From Undaria pinnatifida (lineage: Eukaryota > Sar > Phaeophyceae > Laminariales > Alariaceae), in NCBI GenBank assembly GCA_012845835.1, contig JABAKD010000029.1, positions 15,355,453 through 15,419,452 on the forward strand: a stretch of 64,000 nt of DNA. The letters are read 5' to 3'. Below the pieces are notes generated by a model. The model searched no databases. It had not been told where the DNA came from and saw nothing but the letters and a program-made list of their open reading frames with translations. The first letter of the stretch is position 1; every line of letters begins with the position of its first letter. Both the position numbers and the translations under genes were made by a program. Below, in pieces: positions 1 to 11,200 of the stretch.

Positions 1-523
1 AAACGCCTCAAAAGCCAACCGAACCCCGCATCTACTTCCTGTCACAGCACACACACCATACACACCACACTACAAGCAGCCGACACGAGGTGAGCTGGTG
101 CAACTGCGGTTACAGGCGTAAACTATCCATGGTAATGCTAGGTGTGCTTTGCTTCTTAGTGGAAGGGAACCCTCTTGTTACCACCCTACTGGAAATATCG
201 ATAGAATGATGCACGTCACGTGTCATATCGATATATGCCCGAATGTGAGGCCCTGTGGGAACGGCGAGGTGCCGTGTCATTGCCTAGAGTCGTCGCTGAC
301 TGCCGCCCAAGGAGCATATTAGGCAAACGCTACCTCATTGCAAGGTAGAGGTTGTACACGAGCATGTATTCCCAGAGCAACCGAACTTTGGTTTTGCACT
401 CTAAAAAATAAATACCGCGATTGGCGATTGGTGCTGGAGACACGAGCGGCATTGATCCAATGACCCACGATCACAATTAATGATGAACGTAAATTGGTGG
501 TGTGTCCACGAGGACATCCACTC
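1..523. other. non-coding stretch, no gene seen
   Basis: No open frame in either strand has a protein-like composition, and no exon flanked by convincing splice sites was recognised. The stretch precedes a short 25-bp tandem repeat and the composite mobile element. Confidence 0.4.
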
Positions 524-648
524 CAGAGTGACCGGACCCTGTCCACTACAGAGTGACCGGACCCTGTCCACTACAGAGTGACCGGACCCTGTCCGGTCCA
601 GAGTGACCGGACCCTCTCCGGTCCAGGGTGACCGGACCCTGTCCGGTG
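524..648. repeat. 25-bp tandem repeat, five units
   Basis: Units begin at 524, 549, 574, 599 and 624, a constant 25-bp period, each carrying the core CAGAGTGACCGGACCCTGTCC with small changes in the last bases. The sequence that follows (about 640-690, ending in GTGAGAACA) resembles sequence at about 38730-38790 and 56610-56665, so the array sits at the edge of a dispersed repeat family. Confidence 0.85.
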
Positions 649-1777
649 AACACGGACTTGTTTTCGCGATTTATTATTGTGAGAACAGCATGGCAATTCC
701 TCGAGCTACAGCAGTGTACCTGTTACGTAGGCAATACCTGTTATATATACCAGGTCCACACATCTGGGGTCGGGGCGTGATGAGGGCAGTCAAGGGGCTT
801 GAACCGCATAGTACTTTGAGGCGACGCCGAGCATAGTTTGTCCTCGAGAGATCGACTCCTGGTCGTACACGAACCACCAGTAGTACCTGTTGGCGTAACT
901 CACCCACGCACCCACACCAACCCAATTAGTGCTGGTATTCAACTTGAAAAGTGTGTTGATGTGATTATTGCTTATTTGGGGGAAAAGTTGCTTGGTCAAG
1001 CATGTTCGTTGCTTATTTAAGCAAGTTCCGTGAGTTTACAAGAAAAGCGATGGCCGAAATCGGGTACACCCGATTGACATATGGCCGTCATCGGGTACCC
1101 CTTGAACACACAGTCCCACAACGACTCAGGACGACATCTCATTGGTCGAAACCACACCGCATCCGAACGCAGCCGCATGTCCATCGGGTGTACCCGATTA
1201 TGGCTGAACAAGTCCTCGACATGTACCCGACTCGCATACAAGCCACCCGATTATGGCCGGACTACTCGACCACCAGCCCACACGCACACACGCACGCGCA
1301 GAGTTCGAGGCGGGGCATTGTTTGTTCTTTCGTCTCGGAGCTCTTTTTTTCCGGAGCTTTTTTTTGTAGACCTCGAAGTCGCAGTTAGGCCATTTCTTAT
1401 GCAGTCGGATACCGCCAGTCGAAAACGGCCCTTTTCGACTGGACTTTTTTTCGACTGGATTCTTCTGGTCCTTCTTCTTATCGTCAGTCGAGCCGATTTC
1501 TTATTCTTATCGTCAATCGAGCCGATTTTATAGATTTTGTTCTCTTCCTAGAGGCGGTTGGTGTGAGGGAGTACTGCTGTACAGCAGTCGAGAGCTCTTT
1601 TTCCGGAGCTCTTTGTTGTGGCTTGTGAGACCCCGCTCCGCTCACGCCGGCGCGCCTAACCACAGCCACAGCAGTAGTGATGTGCGACAACGGCCACAGC
1701 CGCCTGGCCAGGCGCAGGCCCTCGAGGAAGGAGCGTGATTTCAAGACACGAAGAGCCTACGAACAGCCGCGGGCGAG

Positions 1778-2224
1778 ATGTTCGCCGAGGCAGGGTGCTC
1801 TTTCGTCGCCAGCAGGAAGGGCGGCGGCCGCCAAAACATGTACCTGTGTTCTGGGCACACCACAGGCTGCCAGGCACAGGTGCGAGCCTGCAACAAGCAA
1901 AGTGGAGACGAGTGGCGTGTACACACAGTCAACACTACGCACACCAACTGCTCTGGAGGTAAAACCCCGGGGAGGTCGGCTGCGTTCCAGCGCGTCGCCA
2001 ACCAAGCCTTCAACGACAACCCTCATCTCCAGGGCGTGCAACTCAAGAAGCAGATCAAGAGAGACTTAGGGGTCCCGGTCAAGCACAGAGTCGCCACTAC
2101 CATGAAGAACACCGCGAAGACGGCAAGCCAGGCCGTGGTGCTCGGAGCGAGCACCACGACCTGGCTTGCCGCCTTCGCGGTGTTCTTCATGATAGTTGCG
2201 ACTCTGCTTGACCGGGACCTCTAA
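1778..2224 (+). pseudogene. MULE-like transposase N-terminal fragment, left palindrome arm
   Basis: This open frame of 148 codons starts MFAEAGCSFVASRKGGGRQN and encodes a zinc-binding module with the order C-x6-C (CSGHTTGC), then W, then H-x2-C (HTNC). It is followed by a basic/helical segment that includes FNDNPHLQGVQLKK. That arrangement is characteristic of WRKY/GCM1-superfamily (FLYWCH/FAR1-like) fingers at the N-terminus of MuDR/MULE transposases. The frame runs through the palindrome centre into antisense sequence, so its C-terminus is not a natural protein end, and no catalytic DDE domain is present. I treat it as a truncated transposase gene. Confidence 0.6.
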
Positions 2225-2677
2225 GTCTCTCTCGATCTTTTTCTTGAGTTGCACGCCCTGGAGATGAGGGTTGTCGTTGAAGGCTTGGTTGGCGACGCGC
2301 TGGAACGCAGCCGACCTCCCCGGGGTTTTACCTCCAGAGCAGTTGGTGTGCGTAGTGTTGACTGTGTGTACACGCCACTCGTCTCCACTTTGCTTGTTGC
2401 AGGCTCGCACCTGTGCCTGGCAGCCTGTGGTGTGCCCAGAACACAGGTACATGTTTTGGCGGCCGCCGCCCTTCCTGCTGGCGACGAAAGAGCGCCCTGC
2501 CTCGGCGAACATCTTGCCCGCGGCTGTTCGTAGGCTCTTCGTGTCTTGAAACCACGCTCCTTCCTCGAGGGCCTGCGCCTGGCCAGGCGGCTGTGGCCGT
2601 TGTCGCACATCACTACTGCTGTGGCTGTGGTTAGGCGCGCCGGCGTGAGCGGAGCGGGGTCTCACAAGACACAACAA
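2066..2677 (-). pseudogene. MULE-like transposase N-terminal fragment, right palindrome arm
   Basis: This is the mirror copy of the left-arm fragment on the opposite strand, 203 codons long because the frame stays open further upstream. The zinc-finger part is nearly identical to the left copy (R replaces C in the AEAG-S segment; K replaces Q and E replaces K near QLKKKIERD). It too crosses the palindrome centre and ends in antisense sequence, with no DDE catalytic region. Near identity of both copies suggests recent formation or gene conversion between the arms. Confidence 0.6.
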
Positions 2678-3569
2678 AGAGCTCCGGAAAAAGAGCTCTC
2701 GACTGCTGTACAGCAGTACTCCCTCACACCAACCGCCTCTAGGAAGAGAACAAAAACTATAAAATCGGCTCGACTGACGATAAGAATAAGAAATCGGCTC
2801 GACTGACGATAAGAAGAAGGACCAGAAGAATCCAGTCGAAAAAAAGTCCAGTCGAAAAGGGCCGTTTTCGACTGGCGGTATCCGACTGCATAAGAAATGG
2901 CCATAACTGCGACGTCAAGGTCCACAAACCAAAAGCTCCGGAAAAAAAGAGCTCCGAGACGAAAGAACAAACAATGCCCCGCCTCGTGACGTGGTGCGAG
3001 TTCGCGCCCGCTGCGCGTGCGTGTGTGCGTGTGAGCTGGTGGTCGAGTAGTCCGGCCATAATCGGATGGCTTGTATGCGAGTCGGGTACATGTCGAGGAC
3101 TTGTTCAGCCATAATCGGGTACACCCGATGGACATGCGGCTGCGTTCGGATGCGGTGTGGTTTCGACCAATGAGATGTCGTCCTGAGTCGTTGTGGGACT
3201 GTGTGTTCAAGGGGTACCCGATGACGGCCATAGGTCAATCGGGTGTACCCGATTTCGGCCATCGCTCTTACAAGAAGTTGCTCAGTTAAGGCCACGGGGG
3301 ATTGATCGCACAGGGACATTTTGAATAGGAGCTGGTATGGAGGCATTTCGCGTACATGTAAAACCGCTTGAAATTAGACTGGTTTGTGCGAACAAGATCC
3401 TTATGTCGAAGTTGTAGAAAAAATGCAGCAAATATCGAGTAATGCAGAGCTGTTCAGGTGCCTCTAGCCCTTTTTTTGACTCCATAACTAGCCACCCCTT
3501 CGTCGAGTGTCCCTCTTTTTTTCTCCCAAGACCCACGCCAGACAACGAAGCGAGTTATATCATCCGCCT

Positions 3570-3990
3570 GGTGAGCAGCGAGCTTTTGGTGAAAACCGTT
3601 TTTTCATCGGTGATGTACCCAGTGTATTAGGCTCCCGCGCGTGAATTGAAGTAATTCAGCGATTTCGGTAGCTTTTGGTGTTGCTGGCTCGCGAGTTCGA
3701 ACCCACGAAAACATCTCGTGAGTCGCTTCTGGCTGCCTACGACTGCTGGCTGGCGCACCCGACGTCGGCATACACCCCACCAGGAGCCTCCCTCAATTTC
3801 GCGGGCCGTGGTTGCTTGTGGGGAGCTGTACGTAGCTGCCCGCTAGTGAAGTGCACACGTTCTTCTGTTGGGGGTCGTTTTTTGTGTCTCGTTTTGTGTA
3901 CCCCAAATTTCGACCACTGCAGTGCCTCAAAGTCGAAGTGTGGACCTCTGCTGAGAACAAGAGGGACACCGATCTGAAGAGACTCACAGC
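3570..3990. repeat. dispersed repeat, copy 1 (partner at 30.6-31.0 kb)
   Basis: This segment shares long collinear stretches with 30575-31010 in the same orientation. Shared landmarks are GTCGTTTCTGGCTG-like and CTACGACTGCTG motifs, then CTTCAATTTCGCGGG, GTGAAGTGCACACGTTC and CCAAATTTCGAC. There is no open reading frame in common, so this is probably a non-coding mobile element fragment. Its ends are not sharply defined. Confidence 0.7.
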
Positions 3991-4184
3991 ATCTGTGGAT
4001 TAAGCTCTTTTTTTCCTAGGTTTCCGGGTTTGTGTTCCACGAACCAGCCCAAATTCTAACCACGGCGTGTTACCCTACTAATGGCCATGTGTGCTACCGT
4101 TCCGATAAAACATCTACCAGGTAGATATTTGAGTTACCGGAAAACCGGGGACCAGGAGACGCTTGGGTCCCCCCGTGGCCGGCC

Positions 4185-4857
4185 TTAAGCATGCTTACTT
4201 GCTTATTTGCAGCAAAATTTACTGTTTTCTAATAAAGAGGAAGGCGTTTTTATGTCGGGATCGGCGCACTCCCACCACACACGGCACACAGCCAGCAAAC
4301 AGCGAACCAGCGCACACAGCCGTGACACAGCACAGCACATGGCACATAGCAAACAGACCACAGGTACCGGGTCACACCGTAGTGGTGCCTTCAGCGTTTG
4401 CGGTCGTCGGTTGGTGTAGTGAGTAGTGCCGAGAAGGGCTGCGAAGCAACGACTAGGGCCTCCGTTCAGCCAGGGCCGGCGACAACTCCAGGCGAGGGTC
4501 TGGGTGAGCGTCCCGGTGTACCTTCGGAGTCGGATGAGGACCATTTTAGTAATTTTGAAGAAGATTTTCGAGACGAAAGCAGCGACGACAGAGTGAAGCA
4601 GATCGCGAAGCCCCCTGCCCTCGCCGCTGGCGTAGCCAAGTCTAACTTCGGCGACTCGCCGTGCCGCGAAATGGCAAAAATCGAGTCAGAAAGAGTTGCC
4701 CTTGAATGTGCTGTGCCACGGCTGTGCGCTGGTTCGCTGTTTGACGGCTGTGTGCTGTGTGGTGGGAGTGTGCCGATCCCGGCATGAAAACGCCTTCCTT
4801 TTCATTGGATACAATGAGTGAATTTTGCTGCAAATAAGCAAATAAGCATGCGTAACT
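4185..4857. mobile_element. nested inverted-repeat element (~670 bp, arms ~160 bp)
   Basis: The left arm (about 4185-4345) reads GCATGCTTACTTGCTTATTT, then GGCGTTTTTATGTCGGGATC and CTCCCACCACACA. It is repeated in reverse at about 4695-4857. The interior (about 4400-4690) holds a plus-strand frame of 129 codons with an acidic serine-rich segment (SESDEDHFSNFEEDF). The arms identify a small non-autonomous DNA element that probably inserted into the larger composite element, or forms its right subterminal part. Confidence 0.75.
4398..4787 (+). pseudogene. acidic ORF inside the nested inverted-repeat element
   Basis: A 129-codon frame whose central part (residues about 40-70) is acidic and serine-rich and is followed by a lysine/alanine-rich segment. 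The last ~30 codons lie in the element's right inverted arm and are therefore not independent coding sequence. Acidic, Asp/Glu/Ser-rich N-termini occur in several transposase families, for example piggyBac, but no catalytic domain is present, so the identity is unknown. It could be a remnant of a captured or deleted transposase gene. Confidence 0.3.
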
Positions 4858-5213
4858 AAGCAACTTCTTGTAAACTTGGTCAATCACGCAACTTGCTCAA
4901 AGAGGCAACTAACATTTAACTAGGCAACTTTCCCCCCAAATAAGCAACAGTCAAATCAACCCCTTTTTTAAGTTGATTACCAACACTACACCCAAAATCC
5001 CGCCTACTTTTTAGTAGTACTGCTGCTGTACTGTTGATGTTGATTAATTGTACTGGCTGTGCTTTGACTACCAACACCAACAACCTCCCGTATTATACCC
5101 GCTGTTGTTGTCTGCACCTGACCTCCTGACCTGGTCATAACACCCCTCGCCCTTTCACCCAGTCGATCTCCTTCAAGGGAGGACAGCTTTAACCTTTCAT
5201 CACGACAGCTGGG

Positions 5214-8200
5214 ATGAAGTGCGCCGCTTTTTTGCTCGCGGGAGGGGTGGTATGTGCCCAGGCGTTCTTGACGGCACCCCTTGCTTCCACTCGTACCCCG
5301 ACAGCCGTCTCGAGCGGGGCTTCCCGGGGAGCCCGGTTGAGCATGGCGGCTGTATCGGAATTGCCGACCCAGGTAAGCGGGTATAAACTTTGCTGCTTAT
5401 AACTCGTTTAAGTCCTGCACAACAGCTGAGCAGAAACTCGTGTTTCGACTCGTTTTTATCATGTAGGCTGTCCACAGACCGCGGAGTGCTCTGCTAAAGC
5501 TCCGAATATTCCCGCCTTGGATCGTTTTAGGGTTAGCTATAGACTCCAGCAGTTGTTGTTGACATCACCCTATTACGTAGCAGCTGATTGCCATGTTCTT
5601 GCGCGTGATCGCGGCTACTGTAGGCGCGAGGAGCCCAATACACAACCAAACCCAGGTAGGTAGGAACACAAACCAACCAAAAAATAGTCGGGTTCCCAGG
5701 AAGATAGCCAACTCCACGATCTATCATAGCACAGAAACACGAAAGAGAGACAGTAAGTGCTGCAGCAGTACTGCTGTAATTCCGATGTTCGCGCGGCTAC
5801 CCCCCCCGAACTCCCCTCCCTTAACTTCCCGAGGTTGTACGATTGTAGGAGCGTTTTGGTTCCTGTGCTGTCCTATTAGTAGCGCGTTCAGCCCGTTTAG
5901 CGTTAGTGGATGTGGGGCCTTTTACACCCGTTTTATTTGCAAGCGGAACGTGTGCAAAACGCGGCACGCCCGGCTGCGACGTCTGCTGTTGGCGGCGGCG
6001 TCCTTACGGGCTGCCTGGCGTGCCGCATTTTCTGCGCCACACCAACTACTGCACTGCTGCACTACTGCACTACTGCACTAGATCAAAACAGTACCTGGTA
6101 TCAAAACAAGGGTCAAAGGCCTCGCACCCACAGAAGACAAAGGGGTTGGATGATACAGGTAAATACGCCTCCGCCACCCACTGAGCTATTAATGGCATTG
6201 GTGGTATCTATCGGGAAAATACACGGGGGTTGGATGTTAGGGATACACGATAGACACATGGACACTGAGCTAGCTAGCATCAGCAAAGACAAGGGTTTGA
6301 TATTAGAGACACACCATGACAAGGGTTGGATATTAGAGACACACCATACAACCACTGAGCTGAGCTATTAACTGCAGCCAGCGCTGACTGCTGTTCGCAG
6401 CTCAGCTCAGTGGTTGTATGGTGTACCTGGTGCATCGCTAAGAAAAGCTCACCCCGGGGTCTTGTCTGGCGGTTGAGCCTGGACCTCGGATTTGCCCAAG
6501 GGTTACGATCTGTTCAGCTAATAATAGCGCTGTCTGCTATGCTGTGCTATGCTATGCTATGCTAGCCCACTGTTATGGTGCGCACCTGCAGCAGACGAGA
6601 GTGCTCCCTTTATAGTGCCGGTATGTGCACTATAGAGGGAAATATCGGCACTATAGCGGCAACCGGCAGTACTCCGCATACTGCCACGACTGGTTGCTCT
6701 CACCTGTGTCATACGATTTCGCAAGCACTGTAGCGGGCAATCGGCACTACAGAGGAACCTTGACTGTCATTCAAAAGTGAACGCGCGAGGCCAGCGCGGG
6801 AGCCAAGAACCGCACAAAGGGGGAGTTTGAGAGGAGCCGCCGCGTGATTTTCACATCTGCAGATTGTTTCCCTTCGCCTGGTGTACTCCTATGTCCGCGG
6901 CAAGTCCGCGGTGTATTACGTTTGGGTTATAGCGCACAGCGTTATGGTGCATGGTGGTGCATGATGGAGCGGTGGTGGAGGCAGAGCCTCACTGTCATTT
7001 TAATGCTCGAAAGACTCAGTCCTCCTGTACGTATCATGTACATGGTATAATGTAATATGTAACGCTATACGAAACATCCGAAGGCAATGAGGATAAAAAA
7101 TGCATAGTTCATCCGATTGTTTAGTGAAGAACAATCTTGTTACCATCTTTAACGTATCTGAGCCTCGGATTGTTTATCTCTCGCATTCTAATGATCCTGC
7201 CATGGATAATAATAGTGATAGCTCAAGACAAAGGCGACTATTACGAGGGTCGAAAACAGAAAGCAAGACAGGATTTCCCCTTCATGATGTTGAAACCTAT
7301 ACAGTCGGTGGAAGTCTTGGTTTTGGGTGCCGCAGCAGCCAAAAACTGTTGTTCCCGCACACATCACCTCCCACCGCCGCCGATTCCTCGCACCCCAGGG
7401 CACGAGATGACGTCAAACCTTCGAGGCTGCATGCTCCACTGCTCTTGAGAGTGCTCGTTGCGAAGTTTGAGGGGCGGCGATGCGATGTGTCTTGAGTTTT
7501 TGGTCGCGACGTTGAGAGCCTGACCCATTTCTGCACGTTTATTTTTCAGGCGGAACTGGGATGGAACTGGGCTCCAGTTCCGTCTTGGAAAAACTCGTAC
7601 ATAAATGGGTCAGGCTCTCACGTCTCGAGCGATACCTCCGGCTACAGAACATCGCCGCCCCTCAAACTTGGCAGCGAGAACTCTCAGAAACGGCGGTGGA
7701 GCATACAGCATCGTACAAGGGTTGATGCAATCTCGAGTCCTGTGACGCGATACATCATCGGCGGTGGTAGGTGGTGTGTGCGATTTTGTGTTTCGGTCTG
7801 GGCGGTGAAGGGAAATAGCTCATGTTTACCGACGGCGCTGCCCTTGGGTTTCTACACGATGAAGGGAAATTATGTTTTTCTTTCTTCTGTTTTCGTCTCC
7901 CATAAAAGTCAGCCTAAGGACACAAAAAAACAACATACCAGGTACGGGGAACGGCATGTCGATGCGTTTCGTCGGGGGCAATATCACTAGTACTCTTAGC
8001 ATAAGTGGCCTTTTTCTACTCGAACCACTACGGTATTGCCCATCCTGCCAACCGCCACTAGCGATGCTACTAGTTAGACTACCATAATAATACTTGTTTT
8101 CATCGTTTATGAGAGCAAACCATCTCCCGAAATGACTGGTACAGGTTCGAAGGGATTACCTCTGTCGTTGCTACTGAAAAATTAACCTATAGTATTTCGA

Positions 8201-11200
8201 AGTAGTTTTACCCCAAACACGGGGTGCACTTGTAACGGAGATGACGCTTTTTTCACTGCAACAACTCTCCTTAGACTACACCTTGACAACTGCTGTGTCC
8301 CCAACGCGCGGAATGCTTTTATTTCGCCTCTGCAAGAATGTCCCTCACTATTTTGAAGTAATTTATACCCGAAAAGCCGGGGGGCAGTAGGCGCATTTCA
8401 GCCCCTCAGCCGTGAGCTCCAAGTTTTTTTTCGCAACTCGTATTCGCAAGCTGCGTGTTCTACTAGGATACAAGTCAACAAAGGTTGTGTTAGTATCAGT
8501 ATACCAGTAGATTCAGGGCGATGATGATAACAAATGCATAGTTCATCCGATTGCTTAGTGAAGAGCAATCTTGTTACCATCTTAAACGTATCTGAGCCCA
8601 GGGTGTTGTGCTCATCTTTTTGTCTACGTGCGTCCGTGCAAAGGTGTTTTAGTTTTCCTTTTTTTGTTTTTGTTAAGTTTGATTCTTGTTTTCTTTTTAC
8701 CGAATTTCGTGTCAACATTGAAGGCGCGGCTTTAGTGCTCTGCGAACACGCTCTTCGTTCGTTAAAACAAAAACACGTTATTGCTGGGGCTGCGCGTTGT
8801 CTAGGTATTACAGTTATCCCCTTTTAGTAGCAACAACTCTACGGTACGAGATACCAGTAGATCCGAAGGCAATGAGGATAAAAAATGCATAGTTCATCCA
8901 ATTGTTTAGTGAAGAGCAATCTTGTTACCATCTTAAACGTATCTGAGCCTTCGGTGCTTTATTTTAGCCTTTTATCTACGCGCAATCTACATGCACGCGT
9001 GCGCGTGTGTGATGCCTGTGGCGAATTTTATATTGACGTAGTGTACATAGTGTATAGTAGTGTATAGTAGTGTATGAGCCCCCCCAGTTGTGAAGGGGTC
9101 GGCGTGCGAAGAAGGTTTTACAGCAATCATGTACCAGAGGTACCAAACATGTTGGAGTTGCTCCCACCATCGACCTATTACTAGCAGCGTAGTCCCACTA
9201 TTAATAGCGCACAGGGACCCGACAAGTCCTTTCGAGCGGAGCGAGCCACTAGTTTACCGGCGCAGTCCCACTAGCACGCTCGGACCGACACATGATACCA
9301 GTGCAGTGCCACTAGCACACGCGGACCGCAACGCGACTTCGAGCGGAGCGAGCCACTTGTCTGTCTACCAGTCCAGTCCCTCCAGCATATGAGCTCGCTC
9401 TCAGCAGCACGAGCTCACACACAGCAGCACTCCAACACAGGTGCTCACACAAAGCAGTAAATGGCAACGCTCTCACACATACACATCAGCATACAAGCTC
9501 ACACCTACCGTAACTGACACAAGATAACACACCCCGGTGATAACATTTTGGGATTCGAAAATATTATCACCGGGTGTGGTATCCTGTGGGGGGTGTGATA
9601 TCTTGTGTACCACGGGTGATAAAGTGCAGCTCGCAGGGGGCCCAAGGGGGGTGTGATAAACCAGGGGGTGTGATAGGACGTCCGAACACCCACAAGGTGT
9701 GGGGGTGTGTTACGCAGATACACCACGACCAAAAATCGAAGCCACAAACCACACACAAATCTTCACTACGATATCACCGGGGTGTGTTATCTCATGTATA
9801 CCCCGGGTTATAAATCGATGGTTTGTCAGAAACGCCCAAAATTATCACCGGGGTGTCGTATCCTGTGGGGGGGGTGATTTCTTATGTACAGGTGATATCT
9901 TGTGTCAGTTACGGTACGGTATATCAATCTGGTTCTCACCGAACTTGCAACTGCTCACGTACAGTCGTATGGAAACCCTCCTAACATCGTCCGCATATGC
10001 TTTCCACTTTTTGTTCGAAAACGGCGAAAAAAAATGCGCCCTGGGCTGAAAATGCGTGTGCCCCGGTGGCATGCGCATTAAGATATTGTGGAAACCCCTA
10101 TTGTGATATTTTTGACTGCTGTTGCTGGTGGTGGTGGTGGTACTACCGCTGTTGCTGCGGCTCTCTGCTCTCTCGGCGGCTACGTCGTCGGCTCCCTTCG
10201 CCACCACTCCCACTCGGCTAACCTCGATTGGCTTCGAATCGTTCAAAGCCATGACTGTGCACAGCAGCGGCACTCCAACACGCGCGCTCACCCACGGCAG
10301 TGAACAGCCACGCTCTCACGCCTACGTACCAATGCACTCCAACGCAAACTCTCGCAGCATCGCTCTCACATCAACATACACGAGCTCACACAGCAACGCG
10401 CGCCCACACACAGCAGCACTGCAACAAGCGAGCTCACGCACTGTAGCATTGTCTTTTTTCGGTAGTGCCCGTAGCCGAGCGTAATACTCGTACACGACGT
10501 GGAACAGCGATGGGGACAGCATATACACCTTATGCTGGACGCCTAGCATGACTGTACGGGGCTCCACATTTTTGAAGGCGCCGGCGTTTTTTCTGCAAGA
10601 CGTTAGATTTAGTTTGAGACGCAAGTTATACGAAGTTGTTTGCTTCTAATGTACGGCGTACAGGTAGCACTGCAGCGCGAAGCGATATTTGTATCGCCAG
10701 GTGCAATAGGCGAGTGTAATAGGCGAGTGTGGGCTGTGACGAAGCAAAACGCATGCCAGGTATCAAGTACCAGTAGTTCATCTGATTGTGCCGTCAAGGA
10801 CTAGTCTGAGCAAATATCTGTCGCCCCTGTCTGAGCCTCAACGAAGGTGATATACCAGCATGTGATAGATACCCCCCCCCCCTCCATTTAAACGTGTACA
10901 GCAGCACCAGCTGCACCAGCAGCACCAGCAGTATTGTCTATTATCAGCATTGCTGATGGTGGAACTCAATGAGTGCAGTGTGTGAGTGTGTGAGTGTGTG
11001 TAGGGCAGCGCCGATGACAAGTATGTATACTCCAGTTTTGCTCACTATACAGCGCTGTTGAACTGGGCGCCTGTTTTTTGGGGGGCGGGGCGATTCATGT
11101 ATCGTGGAATTTTGGGACTGTAACGCGAGAAGCTTTTTATATCGCCGCGTGTATTAGACACGTAGGGGCTGTGACGACGCAAAATGCATAGTTCATCTGA

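Larger units (their letters stand above)
1046..3266. mobile_element. 2.2 kb near-perfect palindrome (fold-back MULE-like element)
   Basis: The left arm (1046-2144) and the right arm (2148-3266) are inverted copies separated by only three bases (GAG at 2145-2147). Every landmark of one arm is found in reverse on the other, including the CGGGTACACCCGAT motifs near both ends and the same coding fragment in opposite orientation. The arms differ by scattered substitutions and a roughly 20-bp net length difference (the right arm has extra bases near 2980-3010). Long arms with almost no loop are typical of fold-back transposons. Each arm carries the beginning of a MULE-type transposase, so the element may derive from head-to-head duplication of a MULE terminus. 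Confidence 0.88.
925..4985. mobile_element. composite DNA transposon-like element with ~120-bp terminal inverted repeats
   Basis: The sequence at about 925-1045 is matched, in inverted orientation and at roughly 80% identity by eye, by about 4850-4985. Shared landmarks include TTGCTTATTTGGGGG and a downstream TTTACAAGAA. Between these ends lie a 2.2 kb palindrome with MULE-like coding fragments, a dispersed repeat copy and a second, nested inverted-repeat element. I infer a decayed or non-autonomous DNA transposon that accumulated insertions. I could not identify a clear target-site duplication, so the outer limits are approximate. Confidence 0.6.
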
